A stretch of DNA of 60,076 nt from Pseudomonadota bacterium (GTDB lineage: Bacteria > Pseudomonadota > Gammaproteobacteria > Thiotrichales > Thiotrichaceae), in NCBI GenBank assembly GCA_002747455.1, contig PDPG01000050.1, positions 1-60,076 on the forward strand, in the 5' to 3' direction. A program made the translations under genes and the position numbers. Shown piece after piece: positions 48,743 to 55,535 of the stretch; position 1 is the first letter of the stretch; each line of letters opens with the position of its first letter. A model generated the notes under the pieces. It had not been told where the DNA came from. It searched no databases and saw nothing but the letters and a program-made list of their open reading frames with translations.

Positions 48743-48882
48743 TGTCACACGTCACCGAGCGTTAAGCCAATCACATCACGAAACACCTCAAAGTCGGCCT
48801 GTTAAAGTTGCCGCTTGGCCTCTGTAGCGAGGTTTTGGCCATAGTTGCCATCGCGTCCGTAACTAATAAAAATCTTTGGCAT
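48743..48882 (-). pseudogene. TIR-domain gene remnant (N-terminus only)
   Basis: Reading from ATG 48882 gives MPKIFISYGRDGNYGQNLAT and EAKRQL, then an in-frame stop. The same frame continues QADFEVFRDVIGLTLGDV before a second stop near trmA. This is the first strand, helix and second strand of a bacterial TIR domain (the SYGRD and FRDVIGL parts). The rest of the gene is gone; trmA starts within 20 bp. The upstream 48 bp and first 55 bp of the gene are duplicated at 50917-51019. Confidence 0.75.
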
Positions 48883-48930
48883 GGGTTAATTGAGCTTGGA
48901 TTAGTGGATGGGTGAATAATACGGCAATTG
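48828..48930. repeat. 103-bp direct repeat, copy A (start of TIR gene and its leader)
   Basis: Ungapped match to 50917-51019 with about five mismatches. It covers the first 18 codons of the TIR remnant and about 48 bp of its upstream region. The two copies have the same orientation and flank the Fic-fold gene. Confidence 0.88.
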
Positions 48931-49010
48931 ACTGGTTTTCGGAATGGGTTGCGCTATTGAATGTGTGTGGGGGCTTTTGGTCTACGGTGGTTTAGCGGCC
49001 ATTAAAAATA

Positions 49011-49065
49011 GTAAATCCGTCCACTTAACGGTGTAAAATCGTCCACGCGATGGACGATTTTACAC
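49011..49065. promoter_or_regulatory. Perfect 15-bp palindrome with an extra direct half-site (operator candidate)
   Basis: GTGTAAAATCGTCCA (49031-49045), five bases, then TGGACGATTTTACAC (49051-49065): a perfect inverted repeat. A third, slightly diverged half-site GTAAATCCGTCCAC lies at 49011-49024, 22 bp (about two helical turns) from the first. It is downstream of the Fic-fold gene and upstream, relative to minus-strand transcription, of the TIR remnant leader. It looks like a repressor-binding array; a terminator is less likely because no T-run follows. Confidence 0.5.
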
Positions 49066-49075
49066 TACCAGATAA

Positions 49076-49089
49076 CAAGGAAAACCTTG
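49076..49089 (-). terminator. Short hairpin after the Fic-fold gene
   Basis: CAAGG-aaaa-CCTTG, 30 bp past the Fic-fold stop. On the minus strand it is CAAGG-TTTT-CCTTG followed by TTAT. The stem has five pairs, so it is a weak candidate. Confidence 0.3.
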
Positions 49090-49118
49090 CTAATCCAGCC
49101 AAGCCAACGCCCGGCAGG

Positions 49119-50465
49119 TCACAAAACCCTTGCTTTCCAACGCTCAAACTCCGAAGGCCGCAAACCGTAACGGGCTAACACGCCTTCATGTAAACGCCTA
49201 AGTTCTTCAATAATAAGGGCTTCGACACTTCCGCGGTCAGACACTTCAACCTGCTCAAGCGTCATCGACTTAATCAGTTCCAGCGGCTCTTGATCCGGCT
49301 GAGTCACGATGTCATAAATGGCTTGTTTAATCACATTCCGGTAACTCAGGCGCAACGGGTCAGGCTCACTCAAGCCCTGTTTTATCGCCAGATATTCCTG
49401 CGTGGAACGCTCATAAGCCCATACATATAAATCGCGCAGCAGTTCAAATCGCCCCAGCTCATACACGCCAAGAATCGCGCGGCTATACGCTTGCTCAGGA
49501 ACATCCAAAAATGTCAGGGGGCAGAGATTCTCACGTATCAGCGGTAGGTTTGCAACAATCCGTGAAGTGCGTTTATTTATATCTGCGAAGGGCTGCAAAT
49601 AAGGAATATGCACCATCACAAAAAACGACTGCTCAAACGGGTCGGTGATTTGCGATACCTTGTCCAACAGTATGGTCAGGGCTTCGTCAATTTGTGAAGG
49701 CATTGACAACGGGCGAAATACGCTTTTACCTATCTCCACGGTATGCTGGCGCACCCGGCCTTCATCCGATGGATTGGGCAGCAGGTTTTCCGCAAGCAGG
49801 CTGTGTAAATTGAGCAAGGTGAAGCGGTTAAAACTAACCTCCTCTGCATTCTCAACCAATAGCTCAATCGCTGCTTTGTGATTGAGGATCATTTGAGTTT
49901 CTATCGCCGCTTTGCCACTGGCTGCCTGTCCAGATTCGATGAGTTCGCGGGTGTCCAGTCGGGAGTAAGTATTTCCCTCTAAATTGCTGGAAGCCCACGA
50001 CAGATCGATCAATAAGCGATTCAGAATGGCTCGTCCATACGTCCCCACGGGCAGTTTTGTCTGCTGCGTGTCGCCCATTTTGTATAACTGACGGCGCAGT
50101 GTCTCTGGCAGGTAATATGTCTCATTGGGTTGATAGTCATGCAGGAAACCAATGTCATAACCCACCGGCTTACGCGCCTTCAATGGCTGATCTATGTAAT
50201 TAAGAATATCGAGGCTGTCGGCAGAGAGTGGGATATAACCGGGGTACTGGTCTACACTCTGAGAAAACGCTTTAGGCTGAGCCTCCCGGTATGCCCGCGC
50301 CGGGCCTTGTCCTTCCACCACAATCTTCCCATCATCAAGGAGTTGTTTTAGCCAGCGTTGGGCAGTCCGGCGTTTCAGGTCGGGGTAAATATCCAGCAAC
50401 TCTCCCAATGAAATGGAGTCGGTGGTGTTTTGGATACTGTGCAGTAACTCATTAACCGTTGTCAT
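49119..50465 (-). CDS. Fic-fold protein with N-terminal HTH, catalytic histidine replaced
   Basis: A 448-residue protein. The N-terminal winged-helix-like part (residues 1-60) contains LLDIYPDLKRRTAQRWLKQLL. The Fic core follows. Residues 291-299 read QPFADINKR where the Fic motif is HPFxxGNGR, so the catalytic His is Gln and the first Gly is Ile. An N-terminal inhibitory-helix motif S159-SNL-E163-G is intact. Ordinary Fic proteins AMPylate or otherwise modify targets; this one may be inactive or chemically different, perhaps mainly a DNA-binding regulator. The upstream region has inverted repeats (50467-50529). It lies between the two TIR/FGE remnants. Confidence 0.8.
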   Translation of the reverse strand: MTTVNELLHSIQNTTDSISLGELLDIYPDLKRRTAQRWLKQLLDDGKIVVEGQGPARAYREAQPKAFSQSVDQYPGYIPLSADSLDILNYIDQPLKARKPVGYDIGFLHDYQPNETYYLPETLRRQLYKMGDTQQTKLPVGTYGRAILNRLLIDLSWASSNLEGNTYSRLDTRELIESGQAASGKAAIETQMILNHKAAIELLVENAEEVSFNRFTLLNLHSLLAENLLPNPSDEGRVRQHTVEIGKSVFRPLSMPSQIDEALTILLDKVSQITDPFEQSFFVMVHIPYLQPFADINKRTSRIVANLPLIRENLCPLTFLDVPEQAYSRAILGVYELGRFELLRDLYVWAYERSTQEYLAIKQGLSEPDPLRLSYRNVIKQAIYDIVTQPDQEPLELIKSMTLEQVEVSDRGSVEALIIEELRRLHEGVLARYGLRPSEFERWKARVL

Positions 50466-50466
50466 A

Positions 50467-50529
50467 CCATGTCACTATAAGTGTGTTTCGTGGCACTATT
50501 ATGGCGCAATAGAGAAAATAGTGACATGG
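50467..50529. promoter_or_regulatory. Inverted-repeat operator candidate upstream of the Fic-fold gene
   Basis: CCATGTCACTAT (50467-50478) and ATAGTGACATGG (50518-50529) are perfect 12-base inverted arms around 39 bp. A related half-site, GGCACTAT, lies between them at 50492-50499. The first arm touches the start codon of the Fic-fold gene (ATG at 50465). Autoregulation through its own HTH domain is an inference. Confidence 0.5.
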
Positions 50530-50570
50530 GGAATGGCGCGATAGGGGGAATTGATTTTTTGCGCAAAAAT

Positions 50571-50971
50571 CTATGTCTGCAACGCGGCGCTGCGTGCGAT
50601 TACTAAGGAAAAACGGAAGCCTATGAAGTCTTTACTGCGATCAGCCCTGAGTCCGCCACGAAAAGCGGAACGGCAGCATACGCCATAGTCGAACCACGAG
50701 CCACCACGCAGAACACGCCGCACGCCTAGCTGCACTAGTGGATCGGTTTGCGCTGTACTGCCTAAATCCTCCTGACAGCTATCCTGACACCAATCCCATA
50801 CACTACCATGCATTTCATAAAGCCCCCACGGATTTGCCGGTATAGTTTTGCCAAAAGTTCCTGCCGGGGTTAAGCGGAAGCGTTGGGTAATGCCTTTGAT
50901 ATTTGGGCTTTCGTAACGAGGTTTTGGCCGTAGCTGCCATCGCGTCCGTAACTAATAAAAATCTTTAGCAT
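50571..50971 (-). pseudogene. Chimeric TIR / formylglycine-generating-enzyme (SUMF1) gene remnant
   Basis: From ATG 50971 the sequence encodes MLKIFISYGRDGSYGQNLVT, the start of a TIR domain. At about 50917 homology switches frame to RYESPNIKGITQRF, then IPANPWGLYEMHGSVWDWCQ, RRVLRGGSWFDYG and a C-terminal RSKDFIGFRFSLVIA, which is the end of a SUMF1/FGE-sulfatase domain. The TIR frame stops soon after the junction. The middle of the gene is missing, so this is a deletion derivative of a TIR-FGE fusion. The part from 50813 is still an open frame with a start codon. An intact relative may exist elsewhere in the genome. Confidence 0.75.
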
Positions 50972-51019
50972 GGGTTAATTGAGCTTGGATTAGTGGATGG
51001 GTGAATAATACGACAATTA
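50917..51019. repeat. 103-bp direct repeat, copy B
   Basis: Matches 48828-48930 without gaps, with about five mismatches. It ends exactly where the TIR part gives way to the SUMF1 part on its left, and where similarity of the upstream region stops on its right. Confidence 0.88.
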
Positions 51020-51052
51020 GCCACTTTCAGGAACAAGCAAAACAATCAGACA

Positions 51053-51529
51053 CTAGCGGAATATCTGCTCCCTAATCCCCTCCGACATCGGGCTGCCTTC
51101 AACCTGCCCTTTGTAAGTAAAAATATCCATCACACTATTGTCGTAAACCACCCAAACTTCCTTGGCTCCCTTCGCCAGATAAAGATCAACCTTGGTGGTA
51201 ATTTCGAGCTTGGAGTTTGAAGGCGAGACAATTTCAATACAGAGTTCAGGTGCTTGAACATACGGCGTTTCATAGCCAAATTCGGCAATAAACGCATCGG
51301 AAGCCCACGCAACATCAGCAACTTTCACGCCATCGGAGGTTTGCACTGAACACTCAGTAATGACGCGCCCCTGCGGGTGTTTACTCCAAAGCGCACCAGC
51401 CAGCGCCCCTTGCAACATGCCACGATTATTTGAGGCAGGACTCATCAGCAGCTTACCAAATTTGTTCAACTCAATTTTGAATGGCAAATCCTGTAATGAC
51501 GGATTATCTACAACATCTGACCACTCCAT
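51053..51529 (-). CDS. Uma2 family (DUF820) putative endonuclease
   Basis: A 158-residue protein with a PD-(D/E)xK-type nuclease core: VKVADVAWAS (metal-binding Asp), then PELCIEIVSPSNSKLEITTK (Glu with the conserved EIVSPSN) and VDLYLAKGAKEVWVVYD. Uma2 proteins abound in cyanobacteria and some filamentous bacteria; their function is unknown, though nuclease activity is predicted. I start at MEWSDVVDNP (51529), with an ATG four codons earlier also possible. It stands alone in the accessory patch. Confidence 0.8.
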   Translation of the reverse strand: MEWSDVVDNPSLQDLPFKIELNKFGKLLMSPASNNRGMLQGALAGALWSKHPQGRVITECSVQTSDGVKVADVAWASDAFIAEFGYETPYVQAPELCIEIVSPSNSKLEITTKVDLYLAKGAKEVWVVYDNSVMDIFTYKGQVEGSPMSEGIREQIFR

Positions 51530-51619
51530 AATATGCCCCATGTTTGCTGGTTTGCTTAATCATAGCAGATGCTAACGACGGGGTTAATAAAGCCTGAAAT
51601 GAGCATCCTGAATAACCAA

Positions 51620-52495
51620 CTACTCCTTATCCAACTCCCGAACCCGCAGAAAGCTCGCAAACCGAGGTTTGCCCTTTTTGGTCATTCCATAATATTTGTA
51701 AGTCACTAATGCCCCGATCTGCGGCGGATTGGCACGCTCTTTATCACTAAACCCGGAGCCAACTCGAAAGCGCATTCCGTCCTCCGTTTCTAGCAGCAAT
51801 GCGCCCATCATGCCCTGATATTTTCCTTTACCAGGCAGGTGCTTAATCACCCGCGCCTCGGCATCATCGAATCGTTTTACTTTGAGCAAATCACCACTAC
51901 GGCCCGCACGATAAGGCGCACTTTCATGGCGTAGCATCAGGCCTTCCGCACCAGCATGAACAGCATCATCTAATGCCACCATCAGGGCTTGATGTGATGG
52001 AACGCGGTATTGCTCCACCATTTTCAGGTGTGGATTTTCTGTATTGCTGACCAAGGCTTTCATATGGCGAATGCGCTGCGTGAACGTACCTTTGATGTTT
52101 GGTAAGTCAAAAACTTGATAAGTGACCTTGCGCCACTCCTCATCAATCGGCGCGTCTTTGCTAACCACGCTGAACAGCTCCTCAAAGCCGCCTCGCTTTA
52201 GCCATAATTCACCATCCAGCGGGTGTGTTGGGAAGCCTTGGGTAAACCATTTCGGTGCGGTGAATACATTACCTTGTCGGGAGATAAATTGTTCGCCATT
52301 CCAGTAAGCGCGTACCCCATCCAGCTTTTCGCTGACCCAGTAGCGTGAAATATCCGAGCGTTTTTTGTAAACCTTTGCCAGCACCAATTCCGGTGCGGCA
52401 GTGGCGGAGGCATTAGCCTTGGCGAAGACTTGAGGCGAGATGCAGCACAGTGAAAAGCTGAGTGCCAGTACGATGTTATTGATATTATTTTTCAT
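51620..52495 (-). CDS. Secreted ATP-dependent DNA ligase (LigE type)
   Basis: A 291-residue minimal ATP-dependent ligase. The predicted signal peptide (about 1-25, LALSFSLCCISPQVFA) would send it to the periplasm. The nucleotidylation motif is EKLDGVRAYW, with lysine as the AMP-binding residue. HPLDGELWLKR, EGLMLRHE and DLLKVKRFDDAEA are motifs III-V, and an OB domain (about 205-290) completes the protein. Family members from naturally competent proteobacteria are thought to act on incoming DNA. The frame opens much earlier (52645), but ATG 52495 begins a normal signal sequence. Confidence 0.87.
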   Translation of the reverse strand: MKNNINNIVLALSFSLCCISPQVFAKANASATAAPELVLAKVYKKRSDISRYWVSEKLDGVRAYWNGEQFISRQGNVFTAPKWFTQGFPTHPLDGELWLKRGGFEELFSVVSKDAPIDEEWRKVTYQVFDLPNIKGTFTQRIRHMKALVSNTENPHLKMVEQYRVPSHQALMVALDDAVHAGAEGLMLRHESAPYRAGRSGDLLKVKRFDDAEARVIKHLPGKGKYQGMMGALLLETEDGMRFRVGSGFSDKERANPPQIGALVTYKYYGMTKKGKPRFASFLRVRELDKE

Positions 52496-52708
52496 GCCGG
52501 AATCATGCCCCGACAAGGCTAAAGCGTTGATGAATTTAATGATGAACCACTGTTTTTTCCAAAAAGTATTAACTATTTGGAAATGTAAAACAGAAATGTC
52601 ATACCAATTTTCAAAAAGAAACCCTACGTAGTGTTTCAGCCACATAGGGTTACAGTGTTTTTATCATCAGTTTGACGGGTAAAACGATCCTTTTCCCAAG
52701 CCTCTAGC

Positions 52709-53686
52709 TTACTTAGCCGCAGAAGTCCGCCACTCTTTAATCCATTCCTTGCGATTATCCGCCACCTCCTGCGGCGTATAGCCAATCCGTTCTGGTTGGA
52801 TCAGCTCACCAAAGACTTTGGGCAGTTCAATATCGGCGCGAACCGGCAGCATCCAGTTGGTAACTGGCAATATTTTCTGTGCTTCTTCCGAGATCAAAAA
52901 GCCAAGGAATTTTTTAGCCAGCGCCTTGTTTTTACTACTTTTCAGCACTGCCGCTACTTCCACTTGTGCCACATGGCCTTCACTAAATTTAGCCGCTTTG
53001 TACTGATTTTTGTTCTCTGCAATGACATGGTAAGCCGGTGATGTGCTGTAACTCAGTACGTAGTCAGACTCGCCTTTCAAGAACATGCTGTATGCTTCCC
53101 ACCAGCCTTTGGTCACGGTGACGGTATGGCCTGCCATCTGCTTCCATGCATCTGCTGCCTTATCGCCATACACCCGTTTCATCCACAGCATTAAGCCCTG
53201 CCCCGGCGTACTGGTGCGAGGGTCTTGGTAGATAATTTTGGCATCAGACTCGACCAGCTCTTTCAGTGAAGCCGCTGGCTTTTTAATTTTGTTGCTGTCA
53301 TAGACAAAGGAGAAATAACCAAAGTCAAACGGGATAAATTGTTTATCTTCCCACTTCAGTTCCTCGTTTAAACCTTCTAAAGACTGGCCGTGTTCAGCAA
53401 TCAGCCCCGTGTCGCGTGTCACTTCCAGCAAAGCATCATCAATACCCAAGATGACATCGGCTTTACTTTTCTCACCTTCGATTTTCAAGCGATTTAGAAT
53501 GCTTACACCATCATCCACGGCGATAAACTCAAGATCGCAATCACATTGCTTTTCAAAGGCTTTTTCCAGCTTTGGGCCAGGTCCCCATTCGGAATTGAAT
53601 GAGTCATAGGTGTAAACGGTGAGATCGGCGGCTTGGGCAGCGCCACAAAGTGCCAGTGTTGAGAGTAACAAGCTTAATTTTTTCAT
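52709..53686 (-). CDS. thiB: Thiamine ABC transporter substrate-binding protein
   Basis: A 325-residue periplasmic binding protein with a signal peptide (MKKLSLLLSTLALCGAAQAA). Family features are LTVYTYDSFNSEWGPGP, ADVILGIDDALL, YQDPRTSTPGQGLMLWMK and YVLSYSTSPAYH. It binds thiamine or its phosphates for import. Regulation is shown by a TPP riboswitch 71 bp upstream. The permease and ATPase genes thiP and thiQ, normally in the same operon, are not here; the next gene downstream is a DNA ligase. Confidence 0.92.
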   Translation of the reverse strand: MKKLSLLLSTLALCGAAQAADLTVYTYDSFNSEWGPGPKLEKAFEKQCDCDLEFIAVDDGVSILNRLKIEGEKSKADVILGIDDALLEVTRDTGLIAEHGQSLEGLNEELKWEDKQFIPFDFGYFSFVYDSNKIKKPAASLKELVESDAKIIYQDPRTSTPGQGLMLWMKRVYGDKAADAWKQMAGHTVTVTKGWWEAYSMFLKGESDYVLSYSTSPAYHVIAENKNQYKAAKFSEGHVAQVEVAAVLKSSKNKALAKKFLGFLISEEAQKILPVTNWMLPVRADIELPKVFGELIQPERIGYTPQEVADNRKEWIKEWRTSAAK

Positions 53687-53756
53687 GATGAAATACCTTG
53701 ATCAGGGTTCAATAAAGGTAGTCACGGGCAGGATTTTGAGACAGTGGCATAGACCA

Positions 53757-53849
53757 GCAACTCTTCCCTACGCCGGTACTAACCGGGTCAGGTTCTACGG
53801 GTCTGTCTTAATAACATCTCAGCCAAAAATCAGGCTCCCCGAGAGCTGC
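53757..53849 (-). promoter_or_regulatory. TPP riboswitch controlling thiB
   Basis: On the minus strand the order is GCAGCTCT (P1), CGGGGAGC, GGCTGAGA, ACCCGTAGAACCTGA, then CGTAGGGAA and AGAGTTGC closing P1 (53757-53764 with 53842-53849). These are the invariant THI-box blocks. The P3 or variable arm includes CCGGTTAGTACCGG. It lies 71 bp before the thiB start; binding of thiamine diphosphate would lower thiB expression. Confidence 0.95.
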
Positions 53850-53966
53850 ACCGCAGTCTAACACGGTTTTGCGTGTGTCCCCAAAGGCTCATGTGATGTA
53901 AGATCCACCACCTCACCATTAAAAAGCCAATACTAATTAAAAAAACCAATTAAGGAACACGTACGT

Positions 53967-55337
53967 ATGAGCCTAGACAAAATTGATGCACAAGTCTCAC
54001 CGATACGTCATTTGGACGTATTATCCAAAATGGAAGTAAGCCGCCTGCTTGATCATAGCCAAGGTAGTATTTACCGCCTGTACCGAAGCTGTTCGCTAGC
54101 CGTGCTGAATTATGGCTATCACTCCGACAATGCAAAAACACTGATGAATTTGTTTGATGACTTTGAGATCAAAGTGGTTTCTCAGGAACACGGTATTAAG
54201 CTGGAGCTCCACAACGCACCGGCAAGTGCCTTTGTGAATGGCAAGATGATTAAGGGGGTCAATGAGCAACTGTTCTCAGTGTTGCGTGACGTGGTGTATA
54301 TCAATGATGCCATTATCGGTAATCCAAAGTTTGACCTGGATGATCCTGACCGAACAACGGATGCGGTATTTCATATACTACGCAACGCGGATGTATTGCG
54401 CCCCGGTTTAAGCCCCCATCTGGTAGTTTGTTGGGGTGGGCATTCCATTTCGCGTGTGGAGTATGAATATACCAAAGAAGTTGGCTACCAGATCGGGCTT
54501 CGTGAGTTAGATATTTGTACCGGCTGTGGCCCCGGTGCGATGAAAGGCCCCATGAAGGGAGCCAGTGTCGGCCACGCCAAACAACGCTTTTCTACTGGCC
54601 AGTATTTAGGTATTACCGAACCGGGTATTATTGCCGCCGAGTCACCCAACCCAATCGTCAATGAACTGGTCATCATGCCGGACATCGAAAAGCGTCTGGA
54701 AGCCTTTGTACGTACCGGTCACGGGATCGTCGTATTCCCCGGCGGTGTGGGAACAGCAGAGGAGATTTTATATATTCTGGGGATTCTATTGCACCCCGAC
54801 AATGCAGGTATTCCTTTCCCACTGGTATTTAGCGCACCAAAAAGCTCAGAAGACTATTTCAGGAGAATCGATGATTTTATCGGTGAAATACTAGGCGAGA
54901 AAACACAATCATTGTACGAAATTATTATTGATGACCCGCAGCGTGTCGCACAGGTTATGCAGGATGGCCTGGAAGAAGTTCGCGCCTTCCGTAAAGCAAA
55001 TGGGGATGCCTACTACTTTAACTGGATGCTGACGATTGACTCTGAACTCCAGCGCCCATTTACGCCTAGCCACGAGAATATGCGCAACTTGCCGCTGCAT
55101 AAAGACCAAGAAAGCCACACATTAGCGGCTAATTTACGCCGTATGTTCTCCGGTATTGTCGCGGGGAATGTGAAGGCGGAAGGGATAAAAGCCATTGAAG
55201 AACATGGCAACTTTGAGATTCACGGCGATGCAGACATTATGCGCTGCATGGATAAGTTACTACAGTCGTTTGTGAATCAGAAGCGAATGAAGATCGAGGC
55301 AAGTGAGTATGTGCCTTGTTATACGTTGATTAAGTAA
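53967..55337 (+). CDS. ppnN: Pyrimidine/purine nucleotide 5'-monophosphate nucleosidase PpnN
   Basis: A 456-residue LOG-family protein with N- and C-terminal extensions, as in E. coli PpnN/YgdH. The core has VVCWGGHSISRVEYEYTKEV, CTGCGPGAMKGPMKGA and the signature PGGVGTAEEILYILGILL. PpnN cleaves nucleoside monophosphates to base and ribose-5-phosphate and is stimulated by (p)ppGpp in E. coli. AAGGA precedes the ATG. A strong stem-loop follows the stop. Confidence 0.93.
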   Translation: MSLDKIDAQVSPIRHLDVLSKMEVSRLLDHSQGSIYRLYRSCSLAVLNYGYHSDNAKTLMNLFDDFEIKVVSQEHGIKLELHNAPASAFVNGKMIKGVNEQLFSVLRDVVYINDAIIGNPKFDLDDPDRTTDAVFHILRNADVLRPGLSPHLVVCWGGHSISRVEYEYTKEVGYQIGLRELDICTGCGPGAMKGPMKGASVGHAKQRFSTGQYLGITEPGIIAAESPNPIVNELVIMPDIEKRLEAFVRTGHGIVVFPGGVGTAEEILYILGILLHPDNAGIPFPLVFSAPKSSEDYFRRIDDFIGEILGEKTQSLYEIIIDDPQRVAQVMQDGLEEVRAFRKANGDAYYFNWMLTIDSELQRPFTPSHENMRNLPLHKDQESHTLAANLRRMFSGIVAGNVKAEGIKAIEEHGNFEIHGDADIMRCMDKLLQSFVNQKRMKIEASEYVPCYTLIK

Positions 55338-55369
55338 CGCTGTGTTTACAGGCCTTCCCGCAATTCGCA

Positions 55370-55398
55370 CACTCGGTGGTTTTATCAGCCACCGAGTG
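55370..55398 (+). terminator. Stem-loop after ppnN
   Basis: CACTCGGTGG (55370-55379) and CCACCGAGTG (55389-55398) make a perfect ten-pair stem with a nine-base loop, 32 bp after the ppnN stop. No T-run follows (CTTCC), so it may work as a bidirectional terminator or RNA-end protector. The rest of the gap to 55536 shows nothing recognisable. Confidence 0.6.
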
Positions 55399-55535
55399 CT
55401 TCCGAGCCAGCCCCCCTACCTCTAATCAACTAAGGCGGCAACGAGCCTGACATAAAGAGGGATAATAAGCCACTTAAGTTGTTGGCAAAAAGCAAATGAA
55501 ACTTAATAGCTGTACTTTTCCAAAACATCATCAAC

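Noticed and set aside
52496..52645. 50-residue N-terminal extension of the LigE-type ligase
   Set aside because: The extension precedes a clean signal peptide start and would block export; no ribosome site was seen.
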